The translations under genes were made by a program, and so were the position numbers. Shown in pieces: positions 15,995 through 25,055 of a stretch of DNA of 63,582 bases (the first letter of the stretch is position 1; each line of letters opens with the position of its first letter). The notes beneath the pieces were generated by a model, which had not been told where the DNA came from, searched no databases, and saw only the letters and a program-made list of their open reading frames with translations. The stretch comes from an archaeon SCG-AAA382B04 (GTDB taxonomy: Archaea > Halobacteriota > Methanonatronarchaeia > Methanonatronarchaeales > Methanonatronarchaeaceae), in contig PZKD01000056.1 in NCBI GenBank assembly GCA_003034855.1, positions 1 to 63,582 of the forward strand. Reading direction: 5' to 3'.

Positions 15995-17525
15995 TGGATG
16001 CTTTTCGTAGTCTTTTTATAACAAATTCTTTATCTAAAGATAATAGAAACCATGCGGCTCTTGGCCCTGATGATCTGCCTAAAAAGGCTATGTATATTGA
16101 TTCGAATGCTTTTCTAGCTCCTAAATCAAGATCTTTGAATATTTGATATATTTCTTGATGTAATTCTTCATCATCAAAGCTATTTTCTTCTAATTTTTGG
16201 ACTAGATGGGATAGAAATTCTTTTTGTTTATTATTTAGTTCAGAAACTTCTTGAGGTAATTCTTCTTTTATTTGGAATTTAGCTTTTTCTGGAGCAAACC
16301 ATCTTAGCCAATTTTTGCCTCTTTTCACCCATCTTTTGAGTTCTTCTTCATCTTGTTCAAAATCCCAATGACCTGTTCTTGCTAAAATTTGTTTTATTCC
16401 CTCAAAATCTCTTGCTATTTGGACTGCATTCACCAAGTGTTTGAAAGGAATCTGTAATGGTTTGTTCTCTGAAGGTGAGGTAGGTTGAGATAGTTCATAG
16501 GTTCTTTTTTCTTCTTCCTTCACCTCTCCATTATAATAGTTTTTCTCAATTTCCTGATATTCATCTATCAGTTGGACAATTCCAAATCCAGTATCGAAAT
16601 CGATATGTCTTTTAGGTTTTTTTCTTGTTATTATGTACCTAATTATTTCAGGAGGAAGAAATTTAGACATTTTTTTTGGAGTTAATACTATACCCTTGGA
16701 ACTTGACATCTCGCCTTTTCCTTTTAGACCAATTTGTTCGTATACGATTGGGTATGGTGGTTGTTTGTTAAATATTTGTTTGGCTATCTCCCCACCGGTG
16801 TCATAAGATCCGCTATCAGCAGCGTGGTCTTTTCCCATTGGCTCTACGGTTACATCTAGTATCGTCCATCTTGCCGGCCAATCTACTCTCCAAGGTAATT
16901 TTCCTTCTCCGTTGTCAATTCTTGCACTACCTTGATATCCGCATTCACATTCATAATGAACTTCCATTTCTTCGAAACCTGTGGGAGTGGTGGTTGAGAT
17001 TTTTCCACATTCTTTGCAGATAGGGTTAAATGGCAACCAGTTTTTGGGTAAATCTCTTTGTGTAATATTTTCAATAATCTTTTTTATTTCATCAGTTTTC
17101 TCTAGGGCCTTTAGAGTTGCTTGGGCATACTCTCCGTTTTTATACATCTCACTGGCTTTATAGATTTCAGGTTGGATACCAAGTTTTGGAAGTGATTCTA
17201 GAAAGTCGCTCATGAAGTGCTCTGAATATGAATCATGACATTCCTTTGGATCTGGTATTTCGGAAAGGGGTTTTCCAATGTGTTTTTTAAAATCTTTTTC
17301 TAAAAAAGGATAGAGTTTTCTTAGTGGGTCATAATCATCTAAAATCCAGATTAGTTTTGTTTTTGTTTCAAATTCTTGCATTGAACGAGTTATCAAATCT
17401 GCTGTTAGTATCTCTCTAAAATTCCCATAATGTATGGGTCCAGAAGGAGATATACCACTGGCTATCGTTTGTTTTCTTCCTTTTTGTTTGATTGCTTCTC
17501 TTGCTTTTTCGTCACTCCAATGCAT
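15987..17525 (-). CDS. lysS: Lysyl-tRNA synthetase, class I
   Basis: This 512-aa Rossmann-fold class I LysRS is found in most archaea in place of the class II enzyme. The HIGH-like motif is PSGPIHYGN (about residues 27-35). The KMSKS-like motif is [11 protein letters not shown] (about residue 272). A zinc-type cysteine pattern CKECG...CECGY lies near 178-200. The C-terminal alpha-helical anticodon cage is present. It begins 12 bp after cutA and is followed by the radical SAM gene. Confidence 0.95.
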   Translation of the reverse strand: MHWSDEKAREAIKQKGRKQTIASGISPSGPIHYGNFREILTADLITRSMQEFETKTKLIWILDDYDPLRKLYPFLEKDFKKHIGKPLSEIPDPKECHDSYSEHFMSDFLESLPKLGIQPEIYKASEMYKNGEYAQATLKALEKTDEIKKIIENITQRDLPKNWLPFNPICKECGKISTTTPTGFEEMEVHYECECGYQGSARIDNGEGKLPWRVDWPARWTILDVTVEPMGKDHAADSGSYDTGGEIAKQIFNKQPPYPIVYEQIGLKGKGEMSSSKGIVLTPKKMSKFLPPEIIRYIITRKKPKRHIDFDTGFGIVQLIDEYQEIEKNYYNGEVKEEEKRTYELSQPTSPSENKPLQIPFKHLVNAVQIARDFEGIKQILARTGHWDFEQDEEELKRWVKRGKNWLRWFAPEKAKFQIKEELPQEVSELNNKQKEFLSHLVQKLEENSFDDEELHQEIYQIFKDLDLGARKAFESIYIAFLGRSSGPRAAWFLLSLDKEFVIKRLRKASNE

Positions 17526-17537
17526 TAAAATCAGCTC

Positions 17538-17852
17538 CTAATTTTTGGTATAATCATCTATCCATTGCAGGTATTTTTCTGATCCCGAGTCAATATCCAC
17601 AAAAACTATGCACGGATTTTCGTAACTATGAAGATTTTTTACTTTTTCTATTATTTCGTCTACATTTTCTTCATTTGTTTTTATTATAAAAGAATATTCA
17701 TCATCATTTTGAATTTGTTTATTCCACCAATATGTGGTTTCTATTTCACCTAAGTAGTTCACACAAGCTACTAATTGTTCTTTTATTAATCTTTCACCAA
17801 TTTGTTTAGCTTCTTCTTTATCTCTAGAAGTTATATAACCAATTTTTTGCAT
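17538..17852 (-). CDS. cutA: CutA-like protein
   Basis: This 104-aa divalent-ion tolerance family protein is a PII-like trimer. Motifs are ITSRDKEEAKQIGERLI, LVACVNYLGEIETTYWWN and FIIKTNEENVDEI, ending with ENPCIVFVDIDSGSEKYLQWI. Family members bind metals in some species, but the role in archaea is unclear. The length is standard. It sits between an M50 protease and lysS. Confidence 0.92.
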   Translation of the reverse strand: MQKIGYITSRDKEEAKQIGERLIKEQLVACVNYLGEIETTYWWNKQIQNDDEYSFIIKTNEENVDEIIEKVKNLHSYENPCIVFVDIDSGSEKYLQWIDDYTKN

Positions 17853-17871
17853 TCTTTTCTCCTAAGAATTA

Positions 17872-19104
17872 TTAGAGAACTAATAATACGATTATTGGTA
17901 ATATATAAATTAACAAGAATACAACACTTATAAATGTGACTATATACCTTGAAACTTTTGTTTTGTTTTTTATTAGATTAATCCTATCTACTGAACCTTC
18001 TACTAGTTCCTTAAATACTCTTCCACCATCTAATGGATATATCGGCATCATGTTGATTATGCCTAGCCAAAAATTAACTAAAGCTATCCAAAAACCTGAT
18101 TGAATAAATAATAAACTTATTGATGGGTTTATCGTGGATTCATAAAATGGTGAATCTAGTAAAGTGAGACTTTCACCAGTCAGTGGTGATATATACGTTT
18201 GTGGTGATCTAAAATTGTTATATAGTTGTTTAATGGGTAATGGTCCTACCCCTAAAAAGGCTTCTCCATCTCTTTCTGTCAAAGTAGTTGATATTGTCCC
18301 ATGATTTTTGGTTTTAATTATAATCGAGTCACCTGGTTCTGAATTTTGTATTATTTCTAAAAAATCACCTCTTTCATCAATCTCTTGACCATTCATATGG
18401 GTTATCATCATATCTTCTCTCAAGCCACTATCATAGGCAGGAGTAGATTGGTTTATAGAAGCAATTCCCAATCCTGAACTTGCTGGAGTGAAGAGAAGAG
18501 AAATTAATAATACAACAACAATGAAAGACGATATTGCTAGGTAGATATTGGTTGAAACACCAGCTGAAAACATTTTTATTTTCGTGAATCTACTACTTTC
18601 TTCGATATCTTCTTCATCTGGTTCAACAAATGCCAGGGGAAGTACAGCGAATACACCAACCCCTAAAGAAGAAATCTCAATATCATCTAATCTTGCATAG
18701 ATGCCATGAGAAAATTCATGAAAAATTATTGCTACACCCAAAGCCAAAGCGCCATAAAATATTGGGATTGCAAATCCAGGCAATATCACTGCTTCTTCAA
18801 TTGGTAATTTGGAAACAACCTCTGTTTGCTCAACAGTGATTACTAACTGGAAAACTAATATTGCCGTAACAACGAGAATCGCTAAGATTGAGGTGAATGT
18901 ATTTACAAAACCAAGCTTAGAAAAAAAATCTTTATATTTGTTTACTAGGTTTTCTATTAGTTTTTTTCCTTTGTCAGTTTTCCATGTTAAAAAGAATCCA
19001 CTTTCCACTGATAGGTTGTATTTTGACAAAAAATCTACTTTGTCAAGGAGGTTGAGGATTATCCAAGCAGTTAATATAGCGGTTATTATATATTGCCATT
19101 TCAA
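17872..19104 (-). CDS. Site-2-protease-like M50 membrane metalloprotease with PDZ
   Basis: This 410-aa integral membrane protease has the zinc motif HEFSHGIYA (HExxH, about residue 129) in a transmembrane segment. The second motif, NMMPIYPLDGGRVF, provides the third ligand (Asp). Between them is a PDZ-like domain (SGLREDMMITHMNGQEI, about residues 225-275). There are several hydrophobic segments at both ends. It probably cleaves membrane-embedded regulators or signal-peptide remnants. It starts 11 bp after ilvE. Confidence 0.88.
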   Translation of the reverse strand: MKWQYIITAILTAWIILNLLDKVDFLSKYNLSVESGFFLTWKTDKGKKLIENLVNKYKDFFSKLGFVNTFTSILAILVVTAILVFQLVITVEQTEVVSKLPIEEAVILPGFAIPIFYGALALGVAIIFHEFSHGIYARLDDIEISSLGVGVFAVLPLAFVEPDEEDIEESSRFTKIKMFSAGVSTNIYLAISSFIVVVLLISLLFTPASSGLGIASINQSTPAYDSGLREDMMITHMNGQEIDERGDFLEIIQNSEPGDSIIIKTKNHGTISTTLTERDGEAFLGVGPLPIKQLYNNFRSPQTYISPLTGESLTLLDSPFYESTINPSISLLFIQSGFWIALVNFWLGIINMMPIYPLDGGRVFKELVEGSVDRINLIKNKTKVSRYIVTFISVVFLLIYILPIIVLLVL

Positions 19105-19115
19105 AATAATTTCAC

Positions 19116-19988
19116 CTAATCATATATCTCGGTTCCTGTCTCTCCAGTTATCCTTTTGAATTCTTCCATTAATTCTTTAGTTTTCTGACCTGGTTCTCCA
19201 CTTCCTATTTTTCTACCATCTATTTTCACAATAGGAGCTATTTCTGCTGCAGTTCCTGTAACAAATACTTCATCGGCTGTGTATAACTCAGTTATTCCAA
19301 TGTCTTTTTCTTTGACTTTAATTCCTTGTTCTCGAGCCATCTTTATAGCTGTTTTTCGTGTTATACCTTTTAGGTTATTAACTGTAGGTGGAGTTTTTAT
19401 TAAACCATCTTTTATAAGAAATATGTTGTCCCCTGATCCCTCGGAGACTTTTCCATCTTTGTCCAAAAAGATTGCTTCGTCTCCACCTTTGTAATTTGCT
19501 TCTATTTTTCCAAGGATATTGTTCAAATAGTTTAGGGATTTTATGTTAGGTGGTAGAGCTGCTGGTGAATTTCTTCTTATTCCAACAGTAACTGCTTCTA
19601 ATCCTTTATTAGATAAGTCTCCATAAAGAGAATCCCATTCTTGAACTATTATTATAAAATTTGGTTCATCGCATTGATTTGGATCAAGTCCTAGATCTCC
19701 TTTTCCCCGGGTGATGATTGGTCGGATATATGCGTTTTGGAGGTTGTTTTTTCTTAAAGTCTTTTTTATTGCTTCAATAACTTCTTCTTTACTTAATGAT
19801 AATTTTAAATCAATAGATTTGGCTGAATCAAATAATCTATCTATATGTTGTTTTAATTTGAATATTTTGCCTTCATAGGCTCTTATACCTTCAAAAACCC
19901 CGTCTCCATATAATAGGCCATGGTCATAAACACTTATTTTTGCATTTTCTTCTTTTTTAAAGTCTCCATTTATGTATATTTCTGTCAT
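19116..19988 (-). CDS. ilvE: Branched-chain amino acid aminotransferase (IlvE)
   Basis: This PLP fold type IV enzyme transfers amino groups between glutamate and Leu/Ile/Val keto acids. Motifs are [30 protein letters not shown] (PLP lysine, about residue 150), [11 protein letters not shown] and [14 protein letters not shown]. At 290 aa it is normal. I prefer the ATG at 19988 (MTEIYING) to the one 9 bp upstream. It is divergent from ppcA. Confidence 0.93.
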   Translation of the reverse strand: MTEIYINGDFKKEENAKISVYDHGLLYGDGVFEGIRAYEGKIFKLKQHIDRLFDSAKSIDLKLSLSKEEVIEAIKKTLRKNNLQNAYIRPIITRGKGDLGLDPNQCDEPNFIIIVQEWDSLYGDLSNKGLEAVTVGIRRNSPAALPPNIKSLNYLNNILGKIEANYKGGDEAIFLDKDGKVSEGSGDNIFLIKDGLIKTPPTVNNLKGITRKTAIKMAREQGIKVKEKDIGITELYTADEVFVTGTAAEIAPIVKIDGRKIGSGEPGQKTKELMEEFKRITGETGTEIYD

Positions 19989-20108
19989 AGATACCAATGC
20001 CCACTCTTTTTTTGAAATTATGAATTATTATTTTTGTTTCTCTAAAATTTGGCCGAGTTTGCCATAAAAATTATGTAATTAAATATCCTTAAACAGATGG
20101 GAATCAAA

Positions 20109-21719
20109 ATGAAAATTCCAGCAACTATGGTAACACAACATCCTGACAGTGCAACAAAATATACTCCTATTCAAGAAGAGGCGGAAGAAGGAATGGATTC
20201 AATATTGCCTATTGAGGATGGAGGTTTAGGTTCAGAAGAGTATATGGTTGATTATGAAGGAAAAATGACTCCATATCACCAGGTAACCCAGATAGTTATG
20301 GATATTTTGGAAAAAACTGATTTAATTCCTGGTGAAGATGCTTTGATAACTCCTAGAATTCCTAGTGCAACTCAGGAAACTGTATTTAGGCAACTTATGA
20401 CTTTGATGTCTATAATGGAGGCAAATTATCAAGCTTCTCATCAGATAGATAATGTCCCTGTTTTTGAAGTTATACATCCAATGACTGCAGAAGCTTCAGA
20501 ATTGATTGAGGTTAAGAAGAGATTTAAATTTGTGTCTAAACTCTCTAAAAAGGAGTTTGATTTACCAGAATCATTTAATTTCCACTTAATTCCTCTAATA
20601 GAGGAAGTTCCAGAGCTAATGAACATAGGAAGCATTTTAGAAGAATACGTTGAGAGATGTAACCAAAAACTTGACGTTGATGTTAATAGATTGAGGGTTA
20701 TGCTGGGGCGTTCGGATCCAGCACTCTCTTATGGCTTAATGCCAGCAATTTTATCAGTTAAAACTGCGATTGCGAATTGTGCTGAGCTTAGTGAAAAAAA
20801 GGATATTAATGTTGCTCCGATATATGGGGGAGGAGCTTTACCTTTCCGTGGTCATGTATTACCAGAAAACACTGAGAACATAATTAATGAATTTGCTGGG
20901 ATACAAACAGTGACTATACAATCTGGTATTAGATATGATGTTGGAAAAGAAGAAACTAGAGAACTAATCAAAGATTTTAAACAAAATATCACTAGTGTTG
21001 ACCCGTTGAGTTATTCAGAAAACGAGATGGATGAAATTAGAAATATGATTGGAACATTCACTAAATTTTATCTAAGGAGTTTTTACCAGATTATTGAGTC
21101 TGTCAAAAAAATCTCTGATTTAATGCCGAATCAAAGAGATAGGTTAGCAAGGAAGGGCCCAGTAGGGTATGCAAGAGATGTTCCTATGCCTTCCGATATA
21201 GCTGAGCTTACTTCTGAAGAGGAATTGACTCAGCAACTAAATGACTTACAGTTAAATAGTTTACCTGAGTTGCCGAGAGCTATTAAATTCACTGCAGCTC
21301 TATATACGATTGGAATTCCTCCTGAGTTCATTGGTACGGGTAGAGGGTTAGAAGAAGTTGCCAAAAAGTTTGGTGAGGATTCTCTTGATAGATTACTCAC
21401 TGAGTATTATCCATCTCTTGAAGCTGATTTGAATTTTGCTGGTAGATTTGTAAACCTAAATATGGCTGAGGATATTTTGCCAGATAGAGCTGTTAGAGAG
21501 GTGGATGATGACATTAAATACCTAATGGAGTACATGGATCTGGATATTGGTCCTAGGAATAAAGAGGATGAGCGTTATCTTCAGTTGATGGAGACTATAA
21601 AGCCAGTTGTTAGGCAAGTTTTTGATAGGGGTGAGGTTATTTTAAGTGAAAGGTCTGAAAAAGAATTGCTTAATAACGGTATTCGAAAAATGGGGGAGAT
21701 TAGAGGGAGCTTAGGCTGA
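20109..21719 (+). CDS. ppcA: Archaeal-type phosphoenolpyruvate carboxylase (PpcA)
   Basis: This enzyme carboxylates PEP to oxaloacetate to feed the TCA branch. The start MKIPATMVTQHPDSATKY matches the conserved archaeal N-terminus, so I prefer 20109 to the in-frame ATG at 20097. Conserved stretches include EVIHPMTAEASELIEV, MLGRSDPALSYGL, GGGALPFRGHVLPEN and QNITSVDPLSYSENE. Length is about 536 aa, as usual for the short archaeal enzyme (bacterial ones are about 900 aa). Confidence 0.95.
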   Translation: MKIPATMVTQHPDSATKYTPIQEEAEEGMDSILPIEDGGLGSEEYMVDYEGKMTPYHQVTQIVMDILEKTDLIPGEDALITPRIPSATQETVFRQLMTLMSIMEANYQASHQIDNVPVFEVIHPMTAEASELIEVKKRFKFVSKLSKKEFDLPESFNFHLIPLIEEVPELMNIGSILEEYVERCNQKLDVDVNRLRVMLGRSDPALSYGLMPAILSVKTAIANCAELSEKKDINVAPIYGGGALPFRGHVLPENTENIINEFAGIQTVTIQSGIRYDVGKEETRELIKDFKQNITSVDPLSYSENEMDEIRNMIGTFTKFYLRSFYQIIESVKKISDLMPNQRDRLARKGPVGYARDVPMPSDIAELTSEEELTQQLNDLQLNSLPELPRAIKFTAALYTIGIPPEFIGTGRGLEEVAKKFGEDSLDRLLTEYYPSLEADLNFAGRFVNLNMAEDILPDRAVREVDDDIKYLMEYMDLDIGPRNKEDERYLQLMETIKPVVRQVFDRGEVILSERSEKELLNNGIRKMGEIRGSLG

Positions 21720-21859
21720 TTTGATTGTATATTTTTTCTAATATCCTTTTTTTCTTCATTATTTTTCATTATATATGATTATTTATAATTTAAATTATTA
21801 TTTATATTAAAAAATATTTAAATATTATAAAAAACTATCTTGTAATCGAGGTAATAAAA

Positions 21860-21973
21860 ATGTCAAAATCAAACAAAAGAGAAATTAAAGAACTAAAAAA
21901 AGAAAATAAATGTTGCCTATCGGTCTATGATTCAATTGAATCAAGACTAAATAGGCTTAAAAAAGAAAACTAA
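21860..21973 (+). CDS. Small 37-aa protein with a Cys-Cys pair
   Basis: The ATG at 21860 follows a Shine-Dalgarno-like GAGGT and a TATA-like tract (taaatattataaaa). The predicted protein begins MSKSNKREIKELKKENKCC and ends ESRLNRLKKEN. It is highly charged and probably helical, with adjacent cysteines at residues 18-19. It ends 7 bp before the convergent ribB stop. I do not recognise it; a chance ORF cannot be excluded, but the start signals support it. Confidence 0.45.
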   Translation: MSKSNKREIKELKKENKCCLSVYDSIESRLNRLKKEN

Positions 21974-21980
21974 AAATCCT

Positions 21981-22631
21981 TTAATATTTTTTTATAATCT
22001 TTTTTCCTTCTATAAAGGGAATATCTTTTTCCTTAGAAAAAACCTTGGCTTTATCCTGAGACAAGGACTCTCCTGTTTCATCATCAAGCATCTCACATAC
22101 AACCATAGTAGGTAAAATTCCTGCCATCTCCGCAAGAGCCATGGAAAGTTCAGTATGTCCTTTTCTATTGTTTAAAAGGCCCTCAGCACCTTTTAATATA
22201 GGAACATGACCAGGAATCCTAAAATAGTTATCAAATTCAATTTCTTTACCTCTAACAACTTTTCGATGAATCCCCCCCAATTTTCTAGCGGTTAATGCTC
22301 TATCCTTATCAGTGATACCTGTAAACGTTTCCTTGTGATTCACCCATAGTGAAAAAGATGAATCTGCTCCATAAGGAATTTCTGATTCATTAAATCCAGT
22401 TTCTTGTAGAACATCTGCCATAAATGGTAAATCTAGTTTTTCTGCTACCTCATATGGCAAAGTTACACATATAAGGCCGCCACCACTTTTCCTCATAAAA
22501 ACTATATCTTCAAAACCAACATTAGTCACCGGAATAACAATATCAGTTTCTCCCTCTCTTTCACCCGAATCAAAAATTAATACCTTCTTACCTTTTTTTA
22601 GATTCTCTATCGCTTTTTTTAATTCACTCAT
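21981..22631 (-). CDS. ribB: 3,4-dihydroxy-2-butanone 4-phosphate synthase (RibB)
   Basis: This enzyme converts ribulose 5-phosphate to the four-carbon riboflavin precursor with Mg2+. Motifs are DSGEREGETDIVIPV (acidic metal site, about residues 21-35), FMRKSGGGLICVTLP, VNHKETFTGI(T)DKDRALTAR and RIPGHVPILKG, with RKGHTELSMALAEMAG near the end. The 216-aa mono-functional form lacks the bacterial RibA domain. Its start overlaps the end of the riboflavin kinase gene by 8 bp. Confidence 0.95.
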   Translation of the reverse strand: MSELKKAIENLKKGKKVLIFDSGEREGETDIVIPVTNVGFEDIVFMRKSGGGLICVTLPYEVAEKLDLPFMADVLQETGFNESEIPYGADSSFSLWVNHKETFTGITDKDRALTARKLGGIHRKVVRGKEIEFDNYFRIPGHVPILKGAEGLLNNRKGHTELSMALAEMAGILPTMVVCEMLDDETGESLSQDKAKVFSKEKDIPFIEGKKIIKKY

Positions 22632-23268
22632 TTTTTACCTCAATCTCCACATTTTCTGAATCTAACTTATCTCTTAGTTTATGTTTTGAAATAAGTTCAA
22701 TAATGTTGTCCTCATAACTTGACCTATTTGGGAAAATTATTGCTGATTCAATGTCATTAACTAATGACCTAAAACATTTAACATCTCCAAAAGATCTTTC
22801 TTCTTCTTCAAATCCTTCTACAAGTATTCCTTTTTTATTCCGTAAGAAATGAGTCTTCTTTACACTTTCAGAATCTAGAACAACATTTAAAGTTCCTGGA
22901 AATGGTTTGAATCCAAGTTTTTTTTCAAATTGTTTTTGATAATTTTCTTTTGAGATATAATATTGTCCCTCACCCATCCCCTCGGTGATTTCTCCAGTTA
23001 GAACTAAACTATCTCCTTCATTGAAAATTCTTTTATAGTCATAGAGTTCATCTCTCAACTTGTTCCATCCCTCATCAGTTATCGTAATACTTTGGCCTCT
23101 TGGATGAATTCTTCTCTCAATCAACCCTCTTTGTTCCATCTGTTTCAGCCATCTCGAAAGAGTTTGAGCACTCGAGTCTATGTCTTTTGATAAACTAGCT
23201 GTCGTGATCAAGCTTAAATCATTTTTTAATGCCAACTTTTTTAATAACTTAAGTAATTTCTCATCCAT
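22624..23268 (-). CDS. ribK: HTH-CTP-dependent riboflavin kinase (RbkR type)
   Basis: The N-terminal ~80 residues form a winged-helix DNA-binding domain (SLSKDIDSSAQTLSRWLKQM, then RGLIERRIHPRGQSITIT). The C-terminal ~125 residues form the archaeal CTP-dependent riboflavin kinase, with GEITEGMGEGQYYIS and LGFKPFPGTLNVVLD. HTH-fused members (RbkR) are known as both FMN-producing enzymes and regulators of riboflavin genes. Here it shares an operon with ribB, and three 35-bp repeats lie 40 bp upstream of its start, good candidates for its operator. Confidence 0.93.
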   Translation of the reverse strand: MDEKLLKLLKKLALKNDLSLITTASLSKDIDSSAQTLSRWLKQMEQRGLIERRIHPRGQSITITDEGWNKLRDELYDYKRIFNEGDSLVLTGEITEGMGEGQYYISKENYQKQFEKKLGFKPFPGTLNVVLDSESVKKTHFLRNKKGILVEGFEEEERSFGDVKCFRSLVNDIESAIIFPNRSSYEDNIIELISKHKLRDKLDSENVEIEVKNE

Positions 23269-23307
23269 CCTAATAATAAGATTAATATCAAATTTTATAA
23301 AGCACTT

Positions 23308-23412
23308 GCCATCATATTTCTAGTTAAGAACTTAAATCTAAAGCCATCATATTTCTAGTTAAGAACTTAAATCTAAAGCCAACATATTTCTAGTTAAGAA
23401 CTTAAATCTAAA
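23308..23412. repeat. Three tandem 35-bp repeats (iteron-like) in a divergent promoter
   Basis: The unit (gccatcatatttctagttaa followed by gaacttaaatctaaa) is repeated at 23308-23342, 23343-23377 and 23378-23412. Copies 1 and 2 match and copy 3 has one change (gccaaca). Each unit contains the inverted repeat TTAAG-AA-CTTAA. There are no spacers, so it is not a CRISPR. It fills the gap between the minus-strand ribK/ribB operon and the plus-strand pilus operon, 29 bp before the pilus ATPase ATG. Confidence 0.9.
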
Positions 23413-23441
23413 ATAAATTGAGTATAGAAGGATAAAAGAAT

Positions 23442-25055
23442 ATGTTTAGACAAAAAGAGACTGAAAAAGGTTATTTCGAAAGAATAAAAAATAAGTTCAG
23501 GGGAGAAGACCCCGAAATTGAGTATCCTGATTTTGAAGAAATAGAAGAAGAAGCGATTAATAATGATTTAATACAACTACCTCAGCTAGAAGAAGATAGA
23601 TATACAAAATTAGATAGTTACTGGCTTTATAAAGGTTTTAGCAAGGCTTTAATATATTATGATGAATTTGAAGAAAATTCGGAATATAGAGTAATAGATC
23701 CCAAGATAGATGAATACCTTGACTTAAAAAATGGATTAAGAAAGGAACTAAAAAATAAGTTACTAAAAGTTGATATAAAGGAGAATAAAGAAAAATTATT
23801 TTACAATAATTTTAAAAAAGTCATAAGAAGAGTTAAAGAACCTATAGAAATTCCAAAATTCCTTAAATTATACTATCATTTAAAAAGAGACTTGCTTGGT
23901 TATGGTGGGTTACAGCCATTTATAGAGGATAATTATCTAGAAGATATCTCGATTAATGGAGTAAACATACCATTATTTGTTTATCATCAAAGACACCAAG
24001 ACCTAGAAACCAATGTTAAATTTGGAAAAGAAGAACTCGAAAGCCTAGTGATGAACGTAGCTGAGAGGAGTGATAAAAGAATTAACTTCGCAAGACCCAT
24101 GGCAGAAGCAACTATGCCGGATGGAAGCAGAGCACAAATGAGTCTTGGCGACGAAGTCACAATCAGAGGAAGTACAATAACAATTAGAAAATTTTCAGAA
24201 GTCCCTATCACACCTACAGATCTAATATCTTGGGAAACACTCTCACCAGAAATGATGGCTTACCTCTGGTTTTTAGCAGAAAACGAAAGAAACATCATGA
24301 TAGTGGGAGGAACAGCAACAGGAAAAACCACCACTCTAAACGCAATGACATTATTCATACCATGGGGAGCAAAAGTTGTAACAATAGAAGATACTCATGA
24401 ACTAAGACTACCATTCGATAACTGGGTTCCATCCGTCACAAGACCCCAACAAGGAGTGGAAGCAGAAGACATAGACATGTATGACCTCTTGAGAGGAGCG
24501 CTACGACAAAGACCCGAATACATAATTGTAGGAGAAATAAGAGGAAAAGAAGCAGTTACCCTTTTCCAAGCAATGTCAACAGGACACACCTCCTTTTCAA
24601 CACTCCACGCTCCCACCGTTGAAAGAACCATAAATAGACTAGAAAACCCACCAATCGAAGTGCCAAAAAGCATGATACCAACCCTAGATGCAATAGTAGT
24701 TCAATCCTTCGTTAGAGGAAAAGAAGGTAAAAAAAGAAAGGTAAAAGAGATACAAGAGATAGGGAACTACAACACTGAAACAAATTCAATTCAAACAAAT
24801 CTTCTGTTCCGATGGAATTCAAACAAAAACTCATTCGAAAAATTATCAAACTCAATTAATCTTAAATTAATTTCAGACGAAACAGGAACATCCTACTCCA
24901 AAGTAAAATCTGAAATTCAAAATAGGTCAAAAATATTGTCAAAAATGATTGAAAACGATGTTAGGAGATACAAAGACGTTGTAAAATCAATTAAAAGATT
25001 TCAAAAAAGGAAACAAGAACTTTATAATGAACTTGGAATAAAAGATGAATCTTAA
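23442..25055 (+). CDS. Type IV pilus / secretion ATPase (PilB/TadA-like)
   Basis: This 537-aa motor ATPase drives assembly of archaeal type IV pilus-like filaments. The N-terminal ~200 residues are an acidic adaptor. Then come LLGYGGLQPFIEDNYLEDISING, Walker A GGTATGKTTT (about residues 287-296), an acidic box TIEDTHELRL, Walker B YIIVGEIRGKEA and the His box STGHTSFSTLHAP. The C-terminal ~100 residues form a divergent tail seen in haloarchaeal-type PilB. It is followed by a platform protein (overlapping by 11 bp) and a pilin-like protein. Confidence 0.93.
   Translation: MFRQKETEKGYFERIKNKFRGEDPEIEYPDFEEIEEEAINNDLIQLPQLEEDRYTKLDSYWLYKGFSKALIYYDEFEENSEYRVIDPKIDEYLDLKNGLRKELKNKLLKVDIKENKEKLFYNNFKKVIRRVKEPIEIPKFLKLYYHLKRDLLGYGGLQPFIEDNYLEDISINGVNIPLFVYHQRHQDLETNVKFGKEELESLVMNVAERSDKRINFARPMAEATMPDGSRAQMSLGDEVTIRGSTITIRKFSEVPITPTDLISWETLSPEMMAYLWFLAENERNIMIVGGTATGKTTTLNAMTLFIPWGAKVVTIEDTHELRLPFDNWVPSVTRPQQGVEAEDIDMYDLLRGALRQRPEYIIVGEIRGKEAVTLFQAMSTGHTSFSTLHAPTVERTINRLENPPIEVPKSMIPTLDAIVVQSFVRGKEGKKRKVKEIQEIGNYNTETNSIQTNLLFRWNSNKNSFEKLSNSINLKLISDETGTSYSKVKSEIQNRSKILSKMIENDVRRYKDVVKSIKRFQKRKQELYNELGIKDES

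Noticed and set aside
23308..23412. CRISPR array
   Set aside because: The three 35-bp units are head to tail with no spacers and no cas genes are near.
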